Source of the DNA: Sphingomonas sp. SUN039
GTDB lineage: Bacteria; Pseudomonadota; Alphaproteobacteria; Sphingomonadales; Sphingomonadaceae
Reading direction: 5' to 3'
NCBI RefSeq assembly: GCF_024758725.1
Contig: NZ_CP096972.1
Span: 1,718,001-1,782,000 of the forward strand
Length of the DNA: 64,000 nt
In this document: positions 34,766-44,610 of the stretch, one piece after another
Layout of the letters: every line of letters begins with the position of its first letter
Numbering within the stretch: the stretch's first letter is position 1
The notes under the pieces: model-generated
Seen by the model: only the letters and a program-made list of their open reading frames with translations
Database searches by the model: none
Told to the model about the DNA's origin: nothing
Translations under genes and position numbers: made by a program

Positions 34766-35460
34766 CGTTCGTCGCGCCAGATTTTGAGCCGGGCCGTTGA
34801 GGCCGCGCCGCCGCCCTGTGCGCGGGTGCAGCGGGCGTAGACAAATTTCAGGTCGAGGCACAGCCAGACCTCGTCGAGCCAGCCGCCTTTGGTCGTGGTA
34901 ATACGCACCATGTCCGGCGCAACACCCGGATTGCCCCGCGCCAGTGCCGCCGCCAGCGCCCCCACGGTCAGTTCGCGCTGCCGTGACAGCAAGTCCATAT
35001 CGGGAAAGCGCAGCCGCCCGTACAGGCCGGTCGAGCGGCGGAAATAATCGTCGGCGCTGCCGTTCATGCAGCTGCCGTGCTTGGCCCATTCGTGCTGCTG
35101 CAACTGCGCCGAGGGCGTCGCGCACAGGGTCGCGCGGATCGTCGCCTCGGGCAGCAGTTCGACCGGGCGGCAATATTGCGGCCAGTCGCGCCCTGCCCCA
35201 TCGGGCCACAGACCGTGGAGGACGAAACTGAACCGGCTGTCCGCGCCGCACTGAAAACTTCCGCCGCCCCGCTCGCGGCAATATTGCGGCGCCCAGCTGA
35301 GCGCGAGCGTGTAGCTTGCGGTCGGCAACACCCGACGGGGCGTACGGACGTCAGGCGTATCAGGGCGCGGACGCTCGATCCGGGTCGGCACCGTGCACGA
35401 CAGCGCCTGCGCCGACAGGGGCGATGCCCATGCCAGCGACAGGATGCCAATCCTGATCAG
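34762..35460 (-). CDS. Ribonuclease T2 family protein, exported
   Basis: This roughly 232-residue enzyme cleaves RNA to 2',3'-cyclic phosphates in the periplasm. The two conserved active-site segments are FVLHGLWPDG (CAS I) and EWAKHGSCM (CAS II). Start is unresolved: the signal peptide (LIRIGILSLAWASPLSAQA) begins right after the upstream gene's stop, and the only nearby in-frame candidate is CTG at 35460, overlapping that stop (CTGA). No ATG, GTG or TTG in frame leaves the signal peptide intact. The frame is open upstream to 35709, but there it overlaps the preceding gene. Confidence 0.82.
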   Translation of the reverse strand: MIRIGILSLAWASPLSAQALSCTVPTRIERPRPDTPDVRTPRRVLPTASYTLALSWAPQYCRERGGGSFQCGADSRFSFVLHGLWPDGAGRDWPQYCRPVELLPEATIRATLCATPSAQLQQHEWAKHGSCMNGSADDYFRRSTGLYGRLRFPDMDLLSRQRELTVGALAAALARGNPGVAPDMVRITTTKGGWLDEVWLCLDLKFVYARCTRAQGGGAASTARLKIWRDER

Positions 35461-35900
35461 GAGAAGGTGTCCGTCAGGTCGGTCCTGCCCGCGCCGCCGA
35501 ACCACGGCTTGGCATCGGGACGGAACAGCATGACCACTGCTGCCGCATTCATGGCGAAGGTCACGAGCGAAAACGCCGCCTGAAGCGGCGTGATCAGTCC
35601 GCTCGACACGCCGGTAATCAGCGTCGGCACACCGATCAAGCCGATCACGAACAGCACGGTGACAATCCATTTCGCGACGACCGAGCCGCGGCGCGCGACA
35701 AAAAACCACAACAGCAGCGTGATCAGCAGGCCGACCCCCATCGTCGCGGGCACGAACCAGCTCGGCAGCATCGCGCTATTGGGTGTCGCGGCGATCCGTT
35801 CTTGCATCGCCGACCAGTTAACGACCGAATTCAGGATCCCCACCGCTGCCGCACCGAGATAGAGCCGTTCGAACCAGACGATCGATTGCGGACGTTCCAT
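35457..35900 (-). CDS. Hypothetical four-helix membrane protein
   Basis: This 147-residue protein has about four hydrophobic segments (LGAAAVGILNSVVNWS, FVPATMGVGLLITLLLWFFV, IVTVLFVIGLIGVPTLI, AAFSLVTFAMNAAAVVMLF). I do not recognize the family with confidence. It overlaps the RNase T2 gene start by a few bases and probably shares its promoter. Confidence 0.7.
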   Translation of the reverse strand: MERPQSIVWFERLYLGAAAVGILNSVVNWSAMQERIAATPNSAMLPSWFVPATMGVGLLITLLLWFFVARRGSVVAKWIVTVLFVIGLIGVPTLITGVSSGLITPLQAAFSLVTFAMNAAAVVMLFRPDAKPWFGGAGRTDLTDTFS

Positions 35901-35937
35901 GATCTTGCTCCCCGTTGTTGCTATGCGCCCAGCCTAA

Positions 35938-36786
35938 TCAGGCCAGCGCAAAATCCAAGCCGATATCGACGGCGGGCGCGCTCTGTGTGAGCCGTCCGAC
36001 CGAGATATAGGTCACGCCGGTTTCCGCCTTGGCGCGGATGGTTTCGAGCGTCACCCCGCCCGACGCCTCGGTCGGTACACGCCCCGCAACAATGCCGACG
36101 GCCTCGCGCAGCACATCCGCGTCCATATTGTCGAGCAACAAATGCGTAGCCCCCGCCGCCAGCGCGGGTTCGATCTGGTCGATCCGATCGACCTCGACGA
36201 TGATGCGGGTCACGCCCGCCGCCTTGGCCCGCCGCGTCGCCTCGCCCACCGACCCCGCAACGGCCACATGATTGTCCTTGATCATCGCCGCATCCCACAG
36301 CCCCATGCGGTGGTTCGTCGCGCCGCCCATCCGCGTCGCATATTTCTCCAGAGCGCGCAGCCCGGGAATCGTCTTGCGCGTGTCGAGCAGCGCACAGCCC
36401 GTCCCGGCAATCGCCTCGACATAGGCGCGCGTCAGCGTCGCGATGCCCGACAAATGCTGCACGGTATTCAGCGCCGACCGCTCCGCCGTCAGCAGCGCGC
36501 GGGCATTGCCCGACAGGCGCATCAGGTCGCTGCCCGCCGCGACGGCCTCGCCCTCCCCCGCCAGCACCTCGATTTCCACCGACGGATCGAGCGCGCGGAA
36601 GAAGGCCGCCGCGATCGGCAGTCCTGCGACGGCGATCGCATCGCGGCTGTCCATCACCCCCGAAAAGCGCGCATCGGCGGGAATGACGCTCTCCGACGTC
36701 ACGTCGCGCGGCGGGTTGCCGAGGTCTTCGGCAAGCGTCGCCGCAACGAAGGCATCGAGATCGAATCGGTCGAGGGAAAATTCCAT
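35938..36786 (-). CDS. nadC: Nicotinate-nucleotide pyrophosphorylase (carboxylating)
   Basis: This 282-residue enzyme converts quinolinate and PRPP to nicotinate mononucleotide in de novo NAD synthesis. Seen are [64 protein letters not shown] and [15 protein letters not shown], all conserved in NadC. nadA, making its substrate, is about 4 kb away at 41006; other genes lie between. Confidence 0.96.
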   Translation of the reverse strand: MEFSLDRFDLDAFVAATLAEDLGNPPRDVTSESVIPADARFSGVMDSRDAIAVAGLPIAAAFFRALDPSVEIEVLAGEGEAVAAGSDLMRLSGNARALLTAERSALNTVQHLSGIATLTRAYVEAIAGTGCALLDTRKTIPGLRALEKYATRMGGATNHRMGLWDAAMIKDNHVAVAGSVGEATRRAKAAGVTRIIVEVDRIDQIEPALAAGATHLLLDNMDADVLREAVGIVAGRVPTEASGGVTLETIRAKAETGVTYISVGRLTQSAPAVDIGLDFALA

Positions 36787-36839
36787 GCGCCGCGATTAGC
36801 AGTTCGACGCGCCCCGCCCATAGGGCTAGGGCAGCCCGC

Positions 36840-37637
36840 ATGAACCGCCTGAATAACAAGATCGCGCTCGTCACCGGGGCCGCACGCGGCATCGGTGCCG
36901 CTATCGCCACCGCCTTTGCCCACGAAGGCGCGACGGTGTGGGTGACCGATATCGACACCGAGGCCGGACAGGTGCGGGCCGATGCGCTGGGGCCGATGCA
37001 CCACTTCCACCCTCTCGACGTGGGTGACGAGGCGCAATGGGAATCCGCGCTGGCCGAAGTGCTCGCGGCGCACGGGCGGCTCGACGTGCTGGTCAACAAT
37101 GCGGGGATCACCGGTTTCGGTCCCGACAGCGGCCCGCACGACCCCGAGAACGTCTCGCTTGAAGAATGGCGCGCGGTGCACCGCATCAATCTCGACGGCA
37201 CCATGCTCGGCTGCAAACACGCGATCCGCGCGATGCGACCGGCGAAATCGGGTGCGATCATCAACATCTCGTCGCGGTCCGGGCTGGTCGGCATTCCGGG
37301 CGCGGCGGCCTATGCCTCGTCGAAGGCCGCCATCCGCAACCACAGCAAGACGGTCGCTTTGTGGTGCGCGCAGCAGGGGCTGAACATCCGCTGCAACTCG
37401 GTCCACCCCGCCGCGATCCTCACGCCCATCTGGGAAGTCATGATCGGCGACGGCCCCGACCGTGATGCGAAAATGGCCGCGCTGGTCAGGGACACGCCGC
37501 TGCAGCGTTTCGGCACGGTGGAGGAAGTCGCGGCGCTGTGCGTATTCCTCGCGTCGGACGAAGCGCCCTATATCACGGGGTCCGAACTCGACATCGACGG
37601 CGGACTGCTCGCCGGGTCCGCCGCGTCGCCGGGCTAG
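36840..37637 (+). CDS. Short-chain dehydrogenase/reductase
   Basis: This 265-residue NAD(P)-dependent oxidoreductase has the glycine motif [10 protein letters not shown], Asp37-Ile-Asp (NAD preference likely), NNAGITGFG, catalytic Ser in NISSRSG, and YASSK (Tyr-x3-Lys). The C-terminal [16 protein letters not shown] is typical of classical SDRs such as cyclopentanol or glucose 1-dehydrogenases. Substrate unknown. It is divergent from nadC, 53 bp away, and ends overlapping tspO by 4 bp. Confidence 0.88.
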   Translation: MNRLNNKIALVTGAARGIGAAIATAFAHEGATVWVTDIDTEAGQVRADALGPMHHFHPLDVGDEAQWESALAEVLAAHGRLDVLVNNAGITGFGPDSGPHDPENVSLEEWRAVHRINLDGTMLGCKHAIRAMRPAKSGAIINISSRSGLVGIPGAAAYASSKAAIRNHSKTVALWCAQQGLNIRCNSVHPAAILTPIWEVMIGDGPDRDAKMAALVRDTPLQRFGTVEEVAALCVFLASDEAPYITGSELDIDGGLLAGSAASPG

Positions 37638-38107
37638 GCAAACGGCCGGTTGAGTTTGACGATCATGAAGTTGAGGCACGCCGCAAAACTTACCCACACC
37701 AGATAGGGCACGATCATCCAGCTCGCCGTCACCGAGTAATCGCGCAAGGCGATGCACAGCGCGAGGACCGATCCCCACAGGAACACGACCTCGATCAGCG
37801 CAATGTCGGGCCGCTTGAACTTGAAGAACAGCGGCGACCACAGGAAGTGCGCGACGAAATTGACCGCATAGAGAACGATAACGGACGTGCGCCCGGTCTC
37901 GTCGGTCGCGCCGTAATAGGCCTTTACGGCGGCCCATGCCGCCAGCCCGAGAATGAGTGTCCACGCGGGGCCGAACAGCCAGTCGGGCGGCTGCCAGCTC
38001 GGCTTTTTCAGATTGCGGTACCACGGCCCGATTTCGGTCACGAGGCCGCCCACGCCGCCCAGAATGACGGCCCAGGCGATGGCGGCGATGACGGGGGCTT
38101 CGAGCAA
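37634..38107 (-). CDS. tspO: TspO/MBR family tryptophan-rich sensory protein
   Basis: This 157-residue membrane protein binds porphyrins and, in phototrophs, can regulate pigment gene expression. It has five membrane segments, tryptophan-rich [22 protein letters not shown], and [18 protein letters not shown]. The start chosen is TTG at 38107 with AGGA six bases upstream; the longer open frame upstream has no membrane-protein character. Its presence with bchI in one window is notable, but they are 37 kb apart. Confidence 0.9.
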   Translation of the reverse strand: MLEAPVIAAIAWAVILGGVGGLVTEIGPWYRNLKKPSWQPPDWLFGPAWTLILGLAAWAAVKAYYGATDETGRTSVIVLYAVNFVAHFLWSPLFFKFKRPDIALIEVVFLWGSVLALCIALRDYSVTASWMIVPYLVWVSFAACLNFMIVKLNRPFA

Positions 38108-38237
38108 GGGATATCCTGACGTAGCGGGACGGGCTTTAAGCCTCAACGAGGCTGCCGTAGCATGGTTGCGGTGCAATTGCATTGCGGTGCGGTTGGCGCG
38201 ACACAGTGTAGACAAAGACATTCGAGGGGGTGACGTC

Positions 38238-40517
38238 GTGTACATTCTGAAAGCCGCGCTGATCGTTGCCGCCGTCGCACACGGCACTGCCGCCGAGGCG
38301 CGGCGCGAAACCTACGATGCCGCTATCGTCCGTACCACCTACGGCATCCCGCACATTACCGCGCGCAGCTGGGGAAGTGCCGGATACGGCGTCGGCTATG
38401 CCTATGCGCAGGACAATCTGTGCATGATCGCCGAGGAGTTCGCGACGGTCGCGGGCGAACGCTCGCTGCATTTCGGGCCAAAGGGAACAGCAGTGCTGGG
38501 CTTCGGTCCGGTCGATAACCTGACGTCGGACATCTATTTCCGTGCCGTCGTCGACCTGTCGAAGTTGCATGCGGGGGTTGCGCGGATGGATCCGCGGTCG
38601 CGGGCATTGTTCACGGGCTATGTCGCCGGCTACAACCGCCTGCTGCGCGACCTCGGCCCCGCTGGCGTTCCTGCCGGGTGCCGGGGCAAGTCCTGGGTGC
38701 GGCCGATCGGCATCGACGACATGCTGCGCCTCAACGAGAAACAGATGATCCTCGCCGGGTCGCTGGCCTTTGCACCCTTCGTTGCCGGTGCCGCCCCGCC
38801 CAAGGCCAAGAGCGCGGCGCTGGTACCCGGCAGCGACCCGCTGCCCAAACAGGGCGAGACCGCGCGTTACGGCAGCAATGGCTGGGCCTTCGGCGGCGAT
38901 GTCACGCGCGACGGTCGCGGCCTGCTCGTCGGCAATCCGCATTTCCCCTGGGAAGGGCCGAGCCGTTTCTGGCAGATGCACGTCACGATCCCCGGGCAAT
39001 ATGACGCGATGGGCGCGTCGATTGCGGGCGCGCCGATCGTGACACTCGGCTTCAACCGCGACATCGCCTGGACGCACACCGTCACCGCCGCGCAGCATTT
39101 CACGCTGTTCGAGCTGAAGCTCGATCCGCAAGACCCCATGGCCTATCTCGTCGACGGCAAGCGCGAGCGGATGCGCGCGACGACGGTGTCGGTTCCGATG
39201 CCCGACGGTGCCGCGCCGGTGCAGCGCACCTTGTACACGACGCGCTATGGTCCGGTCGTCGTCAGCCCGTTCATCGGCGCCGTCTGGAACGGCGAAAGGG
39301 CCTTTGCCCTGCGCGATGCCAATGCCGGCAACCAGCGGTCGCTCGCGACCTGGATCGACATCGGGCGCGCCCGCAACGTGGCCGACGTCCGCCGCACGGT
39401 CGAGGCGTCGCTGGCAATCCCCTGGGTCAACACCATCGTCGCCGACCGCAGCGGGAACGCGATGCTGGCCGATATGACCGGCGTCCCCGGGGTCTCCGCC
39501 GCCAAGATCGCGGCCTGTGCGACGCCGACGGGCGCCAAGCTGGCAGGACGGCTGGTCCTGCTCGACGGCAGCCGCGCCGCCTGCGACTGGACACGGACGC
39601 CGGGCACGGCCGTCCCGGGCCTGATGCCCGCGCGCGACCAGGCGGTCCTCGTGCGCCGCGATTATGTCGCCAACTCGAACGACAGCTATTGGCTGACCAA
39701 CCCCAGGGCACCGATTGCCGCGCTGTCGCCGATCCTGGGGCCGCATGGCACCGAACGCTCGCTGCGGACGCGCTCGGGCCTGCTCGAAATCCAGCGGCAG
39801 TTCGACAGTTCGGGCGGCAAGATCGACGCGGCCACCGCGCGGTCGATGATTCTGGCCAGCAAAAGCCTTGCCGCCGAAATGACGGTCGATCCGCTCGTCG
39901 GGATGTGCCGCAGCGCCAGCGATCTCAACGAGGCGTGCGACATCCTGTCGCGCTGGGACCGGCGGTTCGATCTCGACAGCCGGGGGGCCTATTTGTTCGC
40001 GACCTTCTGGGAAACCGCACGCGCCATGCCCGGGCTCTGGGCCGTGCCCTTCGACGCCAATGACGCGGTCAATACGCCGCGCACGCTGGCGACGACGAGC
40101 GACAATGCGGCGAAGCTGCTGGCGGCGCTTCGCGACGCAGTTGCTAAGGTGCGCAAGGACGGCATCGCGCTCGACGCGCGCTGGGGCGACGTGCAGTTCG
40201 CGGTGCGCGGCGCTGACCATATCCCCATCCACGGCGCAAACGGGTCGCTGGGCGTGCTCAACATGCAGCGGTCGAAGGCGGTCCCTGGCGGCCTCGTGCC
40301 CGAACATGGTAGCAGTTATATCCAGGTCGTGAGCTTCGACGCGAACGGCCCGGTCGCCGATGCGATGCTCAGCTATTCGCAATCGACCGACCCGGCCTCG
40401 CCCCACTACGCCGACCAGACGCGGGCCTTCTCGGCGAAACAGTGGCACCGGTTGCCGTTCTCGGCGGCGGAGGTCGAGCGGGAAAAGGTGGGCGCGGTGG
40501 TGCGGATTTCTGAGTGA
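38238..40517 (+). CDS. Penicillin/AHL acylase family N-terminal nucleophile hydrolase
   Basis: This 759-residue protein is a periplasmic acylase precursor. It starts at GTG 38238 with GAGGGGG seven bases upstream and has a signal peptide ending AAEA. Mature enzymes self-cleave before the nucleophile Ser, here Ser213 in RYGSNGWAFGGD. Other family features are IVRTTYGIPHITA, GYGVGYAYAQDNLCM, GNPHFPWEGPSRFWQ and NDSYWLTNP. It resembles acyl-homoserine-lactone acylases (QuiP/PvdQ-like) and related amide acylases. Quorum quenching is possible but not shown. Confidence 0.87.
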   Translation: MYILKAALIVAAVAHGTAAEARRETYDAAIVRTTYGIPHITARSWGSAGYGVGYAYAQDNLCMIAEEFATVAGERSLHFGPKGTAVLGFGPVDNLTSDIYFRAVVDLSKLHAGVARMDPRSRALFTGYVAGYNRLLRDLGPAGVPAGCRGKSWVRPIGIDDMLRLNEKQMILAGSLAFAPFVAGAAPPKAKSAALVPGSDPLPKQGETARYGSNGWAFGGDVTRDGRGLLVGNPHFPWEGPSRFWQMHVTIPGQYDAMGASIAGAPIVTLGFNRDIAWTHTVTAAQHFTLFELKLDPQDPMAYLVDGKRERMRATTVSVPMPDGAAPVQRTLYTTRYGPVVVSPFIGAVWNGERAFALRDANAGNQRSLATWIDIGRARNVADVRRTVEASLAIPWVNTIVADRSGNAMLADMTGVPGVSAAKIAACATPTGAKLAGRLVLLDGSRAACDWTRTPGTAVPGLMPARDQAVLVRRDYVANSNDSYWLTNPRAPIAALSPILGPHGTERSLRTRSGLLEIQRQFDSSGGKIDAATARSMILASKSLAAEMTVDPLVGMCRSASDLNEACDILSRWDRRFDLDSRGAYLFATFWETARAMPGLWAVPFDANDAVNTPRTLATTSDNAAKLLAALRDAVAKVRKDGIALDARWGDVQFAVRGADHIPIHGANGSLGVLNMQRSKAVPGGLVPEHGSSYIQVVSFDANGPVADAMLSYSQSTDPASPHYADQTRAFSAKQWHRLPFSAAEVEREKVGAVVRISE

Positions 40518-40528
40518 CCCCTCAATCA

Positions 40529-40619
40529 CCGTCATGCTGAACTTGTTTCAGCATCCACCCCTCATCGCTTGGCCTGTTCGGGTGGAGGGGTGGACCCTGA
40601 AACAAGTTTAGGGTGACGG
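40529..40619. repeat. Interrupted inverted repeat (sphingomonad palindromic element)
   Basis: Arms at 40529-40563 and 40585-40619 are reverse complements with a few mismatches. Each arm also folds alone: ATGCTGAA/TTCAGCAT around CTTGT, and CCCTGAA/TTTAGGG around ACAAG. It begins 11 bp after the acylase stop and supplies the stop codon of the facing small gene. I recall CTGAAACAAGTT palindromes as abundant in sphingomonad genomes, from memory only. Confidence 0.75.
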
Positions 40620-41009
40620 CAGCGACGGTCGCAAGGCAATGCCGGGACATGATTTCAGCCGGACACGAAGCTCGTCATAGAGCCTGCGTCGCTCGCTTCT
40701 TGACCAAAACAGCCACCAACCAAGCTGCACAGAAACGGCCTTGATCAGATGCGAAACGCTGTTCGACGATATGCCTTCATGCGACAATATTTGCCGCTCG
40801 AGAGTGATATCGACGATACGATCTGGAGTAGTGTTGGCCTGTTCGAAACGAAGATGTTTTCGATCCAAACAGAGCGCCGGTCGCTCAGCGAGAGCTCCCT
40901 CATTCAGCGCCTTGGAAACTGTTAGCCCGCACCACAGCAGGTAAAAACCGACAATCAGGACGCCACCGACAAGGGTTCGAACCAAAAGTTTTGCCGTGTA
41001 ACGACTCAC
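40608..41009 (-). CDS. Hypothetical membrane-anchored protein
   Basis: This 133-residue protein starts with GTG inside the nadA stop (GTGA overlap). It has one N-terminal hydrophobic helix ([19 protein letters not shown]) followed by a charged soluble part with Arg-rich C-terminus. Its last residues (PSLPSP) and TAA stop come from the palindromic repeat 40529-40619. The gene is less GC-rich than its neighbours. Family not recognized. Confidence 0.6.
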   Translation of the reverse strand: MSRYTAKLLVRTLVGGVLIVGFYLLWCGLTVSKALNEGALAERPALCLDRKHLRFEQANTTPDRIVDITLERQILSHEGISSNSVSHLIKAVSVQLGWWLFWSRSERRRLYDELRVRLKSCPGIALRPSLPSP

Positions 41010-41992
41010 CGCGCCCCCAAATCCCCCTGCCCGACGGTGCTCCCCGCCATCTCCAGCATCCGGTCGAGACTCCGCTTCGCGCGCAGCCGCAGCCCTTCCT
41101 CGATCTCGATGCGCGGCTGCAAATCGCGCAGCGCGACGTAGAGCTTCTCCATCGTATTCAGCGCCATATACGGGCAGATGTTGCAGTTGCAGTTCCCGTC
41201 CGCGCCCGGCGCGCCGATGAAGTGCTTTTCGGGCAGCGCCTTTTCCATCTGGTGCATGATATGCGGTTCGGTCGCGACGATCAGCGTGTCGCCGGGGAAG
41301 TCCTTCGCGAACGCCAAAATCCCGCTGGTCGATCCGACATAGTCCGCATGGTCGAGGATGTGCGCGGGGCATTCGGGGTGCGCGGCGACCGGCGCGCCGG
41401 GGTGCTGCGCCTTCAGCTTCACCAGCTCGGTTTCGCTGAACGCCTCGTGCACGATGCACACGCCCGGCCACAACAGCATGTCGCGCCCCGTCTTGCGCGC
41501 GAGATAGCCGCCGAGGTGCTTGTCGGGGCCGAAGATGATCTTCTGGTCGAGCGGGATCTGCGACAGGATTTTGTCCGCCGACGACGACGTCACGATGATG
41601 TCGCTGAGCGCTTTCACTTCGGTCGAACAGTTGATGTAGGTGAGTGCGATGTGATCGGGGTGCGCCGCGCGAAATGCCGCGAACTTTTCGGGCGGGCATG
41701 AATCTTCCAAGCTGCATCCTGCGTCCATATCGGGCAGCACGACGATCTTGTCGGGCGACAGGATTTTGGCCGTGTCGGCCATGAACTTGACGCCGCAAAA
41801 CGCGATGACATCCGCGTCGGTCGCGGCTGCTTTCCGCGACAGGTCGAGGCTGTCGCCGACGAAATCGGCCAGATCCTGAATCTCGGGCTTTTGATAATAA
41901 TGCGCGAGGATGACCGCGTTACGTTCCTTCCGCAGCCGGTCGATTTCCTCGCGGATGTTTACGCCCTGCAACTTGCCCGATTGAAAACTCAT
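41006..41992 (-). CDS. nadA: Quinolinate synthase
   Basis: This 328-residue [4Fe-4S] enzyme condenses iminoaspartate with dihydroxyacetone phosphate to quinolinate. Seen are [56 protein letters not shown] and [16 protein letters not shown]. Cysteines near residues 93-94 and 198 together with the C-terminal CPYM region supply the cluster ligands. It is followed by the small membrane protein in the same operon. Confidence 0.96.
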   Translation of the reverse strand: MSFQSGKLQGVNIREEIDRLRKERNAVILAHYYQKPEIQDLADFVGDSLDLSRKAAATDADVIAFCGVKFMADTAKILSPDKIVVLPDMDAGCSLEDSCPPEKFAAFRAAHPDHIALTYINCSTEVKALSDIIVTSSSADKILSQIPLDQKIIFGPDKHLGGYLARKTGRDMLLWPGVCIVHEAFSETELVKLKAQHPGAPVAAHPECPAHILDHADYVGSTSGILAFAKDFPGDTLIVATEPHIMHQMEKALPEKHFIGAPGADGNCNCNICPYMALNTMEKLYVALRDLQPRIEIEEGLRLRAKRSLDRMLEMAGSTVGQGDLGAR

Positions 41993-42073
41993 GTCCGCTC
42001 CGTACGCCCCGAAACGGGGCTGAACACGATGTAGCGACCGCCAGCCCGAATTACAGCCCGTCGGCGACGATAG

Positions 42074-42862
42074 CTACCGCCCGGTCCGCAAGGCCGTCAG
42101 GGGCGGCGGCGCAAAGGCGAGGCCCGGCACCTTTTCGCCGGGCGACCCCGCGACCGTCGCCGCGTAAATGCGGTCGCCGACCGGCGAATAGGCAATCGCG
42201 TCGGTCAACAGCAGCACGGCAGCCAGCGTCGCCAGTCCGACGCCCCAGGCCGGGTGCACCGACCCGCCCCGCCGGATGTCGCGGACGATCCCGGCCAACG
42301 GAAACACCGCGCCGGCCAGACAGGCGATCTCGAACGAATAGGGTGTCATGAACGGCATCGGCAGGAGCCGCCCGAACGCCGGCCCCATCAGCATGGTCGT
42401 CGCGCAAATCTGGAGCCGCGAATGCCAGTCAGTGCGCTTTCGCATGGCAACAGCCGCAACCGTCAATCCGACAAAGCCGACCAAGGTCATCGGATCGCCG
42501 ATCAGGAACTGCTGCGGTGTGAAGAAGAACGGCACCGTGCCATTCCGCGCCATCGTTACGATCACATTGAGCGCCGCGATCACCATCAACACCATCCAGC
42601 CCATCGCGAGCCAGCCCAGCCGCCGGTGCAGCGCGATCGGCCCGCGCGTCGCCAGCCACGTCTGCGTCACGAAGATCGCGACCCAGCCCATGAAGACCAC
42701 TGCGTGAAGGTGGACCCGCAGCGGCGATGCAAAGGTCGAACGTCCCATCGCCACCTGCGTGGAAAACCCCGCAACAACGGTCAGCGCCATCGCTACTGCC
42801 AACAGACCAAAGAAACGCCCGCTTCGCGCCGATGCGCCGAATGATGGTGCCAGTGTCGCCAT
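42074..42862 (-). CDS. Hypothetical polytopic membrane protein
   Basis: This 262-residue protein has seven to eight hydrophobic segments (for example LLAVAMALTVVAGFSTQVA, LHAVVFMGWVAIFVTQTWLA, LGWLAMGWMVLMVIAALNVIV). Two close ATGs are possible; 42862 has GGGGG about seven bases upstream. The arrangement RVHLHAVVFMGWVAIF with conserved His residues resembles small heme-binding or DUF membrane proteins, but I cannot name the family. Confidence 0.7.
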   Translation of the reverse strand: MATLAPSFGASARSGRFFGLLAVAMALTVVAGFSTQVAMGRSTFASPLRVHLHAVVFMGWVAIFVTQTWLATRGPIALHRRLGWLAMGWMVLMVIAALNVIVTMARNGTVPFFFTPQQFLIGDPMTLVGFVGLTVAAVAMRKRTDWHSRLQICATTMLMGPAFGRLLPMPFMTPYSFEIACLAGAVFPLAGIVRDIRRGGSVHPAWGVGLATLAAVLLLTDAIAYSPVGDRIYAATVAGSPGEKVPGLAFAPPPLTALRTGR

Positions 42863-42927
42863 GTTCATGCCCCCTGCGGCAATCGATCCGGCAAATGTAA
42901 ACTGGTGTCGCGCCCGAGTCCAATGCC

Positions 42928-43611
42928 CTAGCGGTGCGTCACCTGATCGAGGGTGCGGCTTTCGTCCCAGCGCACCGCAGCCCCGCTGCCGTCGGCTTCC
43001 CACGGATAGCGAACGACGACTTTGACCTCGCCCAGCCCCGCCGCACGCAAGGGCGTCCCGACCAGCGTCGCCATCGCCTCGCGCGCACTCGCCCGCGCAC
43101 GGTCGAGATGTTCGCGCTTCTTCGCCGCTTCGCCCGCGCGCAACGCCGCACGCACGGCAACCTGTCCGTTCAGCCGCTGCGCCGCGTCGCGCGACATGAA
43201 CACACCGGTGGTGCCGATCCGCTCGCCCCCGCCAGCGTCAACATTGGGCCGCGCGGGCACGACATCGGGCAGGCGGACGGTCATCGTGCGCGCGGCGGAA
43301 TCCCAGCGGTAGGCGCTCCTGTCCACCCGGCGCAGATCGACGAAGTAATCGACGCTATATGGGTAGCGCACCGTCATGCTGGTCGGCAGCAGCCCCGCAA
43401 AACCCGGGTCGCTGCCGCGCGCGATGACTTCGCCGCTCAAAGTCGCCACGCGCAGATCGCGCGCCTTGGCAAAGGTTTCGGACAAGGTCCGCGCGGCGTC
43501 GAGACCCAGCTGCCGCTCGGCCCGGTCGGCGCGGTCGTTCGCCCACCAGATCGCGGCGGCCACGAACAGCAGCTGGATCGCCGCAACGGCAATCTTCAGG
43601 CGGGGTGCCAT
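42928..43611 (-). CDS. DUF4230 family membrane-anchored protein
   Basis: This 227-residue protein has one N-terminal transmembrane helix (IAVAAIQLLFVAAAIWWA) and a soluble domain with YFVDLRRVDRSAYRWDSAARTM and MTVRLPDV, typical of DUF4230. Function unknown. ATG 43611 overlaps the end of the MBL-fold gene by 16 bp; both are probably cotranscribed. Confidence 0.78.
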   Translation of the reverse strand: MAPRLKIAVAAIQLLFVAAAIWWANDRADRAERQLGLDAARTLSETFAKARDLRVATLSGEVIARGSDPGFAGLLPTSMTVRYPYSVDYFVDLRRVDRSAYRWDSAARTMTVRLPDVVPARPNVDAGGGERIGTTGVFMSRDAAQRLNGQVAVRAALRAGEAAKKREHLDRARASAREAMATLVGTPLRAAGLGEVKVVVRYPWEADGSGAAVRWDESRTLDQVTHR

Positions 43612-44471
43612 TGCCCCCCGCCTTCGCGCACTGCGCCCCGGTCGCGCAGGTCGATCAGGTGCGCGAGCACCGATCGCCCCGCCGCCGGATAGAGCCGCTC
43701 GTCGACACCCTTGTACATGCGCGGGACCATCGCCGCGATCTCGCCGACACCCTCGCCGACCAGCTTCAGGATTTGCCGCTCGCGCTGCTTGCGGTGGCCG
43801 CCGAGGCCGCGCACGAATTGCTGCGGATTGGTCACCGGTTCGCCGTGTGCGGGGTAATAAACCGCGTCGGTCCGTGCGGCGAGCTTGTCGAGGCTCCGCA
43901 TATAATCCGCCATATCGCCATCGGGCGGCGACACGACTGTGGTCGACCAGCCCATGACATGGTCGCCGGTGAACAGCGCATTGTCCTCGATCAAGTGATA
44001 GCAGAGATGGTTCGACGTATGCCCCGGCGTCGCGACCGCTTCCAGCGTCCAGTCGGGGCCGGTCAGCCGCTCGCCATCCGCCAGCACGCGGTCGGGCGCA
44101 TAGCTGGTGTCGAACGCCGCGTCGGCGCGCGGGCCGTCGTCGTCGAGCACCAGCGGCGCACAACCCACGATCTCCGCTCCTGTCGCGACCTTCAGCGGCG
44201 CAGCGGCAGGCGAATGGTCACGGTGGGTATGGGTGCAGACAATGGCGACGATCCGCTCGCCCGCCGTCGCGCGCAATATACCCTCGATATGCGCGGGATC
44301 GGCAGGACCGGGGTCTATCACCGCAACCTCGTCCATCCCCACGATATAGGTCTGAGTGCCGGTATAGGTGAACGCCGACGGGTTCGCCGCGAGCACCCGC
44401 CGCACGCTCGGGGTCAGTGTCTGCGCGATGTCGGAAATCTGGTCGGTGACGGGCGCTTCCATGCTTCCCAT
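43596..44471 (-). CDS. MBL-fold metallo-hydrolase (LACTB2-like)
   Basis: This 291-residue enzyme has the zinc motif THTHRDH (His81, His83, Asp85, His86), a further ligand region ATPGHTSNHLCYH, and TGDHVMGW. A C-terminal winged-helix-like part (RQILKLVGEGVGEIAAMVPRMY) is as in LACTB2-type RNases and glyoxalase-II-like hydrolases. An ATG three codons later (44462) is an alternative start. Upstream of it lies the hairpin-rich non-coding region. Substrate not determined. Confidence 0.87.
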   Translation of the reverse strand: MGSMEAPVTDQISDIAQTLTPSVRRVLAANPSAFTYTGTQTYIVGMDEVAVIDPGPADPAHIEGILRATAGERIVAIVCTHTHRDHSPAAAPLKVATGAEIVGCAPLVLDDDGPRADAAFDTSYAPDRVLADGERLTGPDWTLEAVATPGHTSNHLCYHLIEDNALFTGDHVMGWSTTVVSPPDGDMADYMRSLDKLAARTDAVYYPAHGEPVTNPQQFVRGLGGHRKQRERQILKLVGEGVGEIAAMVPRMYKGVDERLYPAAGRSVLAHLIDLRDRGAVREGGGQWHPA

Positions 44472-44584
44472 GTGGCGATACTGTCGCTTGCGCGCAATGC
44501 GATGTCGGAAATCCTTACACCCGGAGGGACCGGTAGGGTTTCGCTAACCATCGTAAACCCCGGAAAAGCGGCAAAGTCGCGAGT

Positions 44585-44600
44585 TGGCACGCGCTCTGCA
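44585..44600 (+). promoter_or_regulatory. Sigma-54-like promoter element
   Basis: TGGCACGCGCTCTGCA has the GG-N10-GC spacing of sigma-54 (-24/-12) promoters and differs from TGGCACG-N4-TTGCA at one position. It points away from the MBL gene toward the hairpin region, where no protein gene lies on the plus strand. Predicted start of transcription is near 44611. Confidence 0.4.
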
Positions 44601-44610
44601 TTACTGTCCG

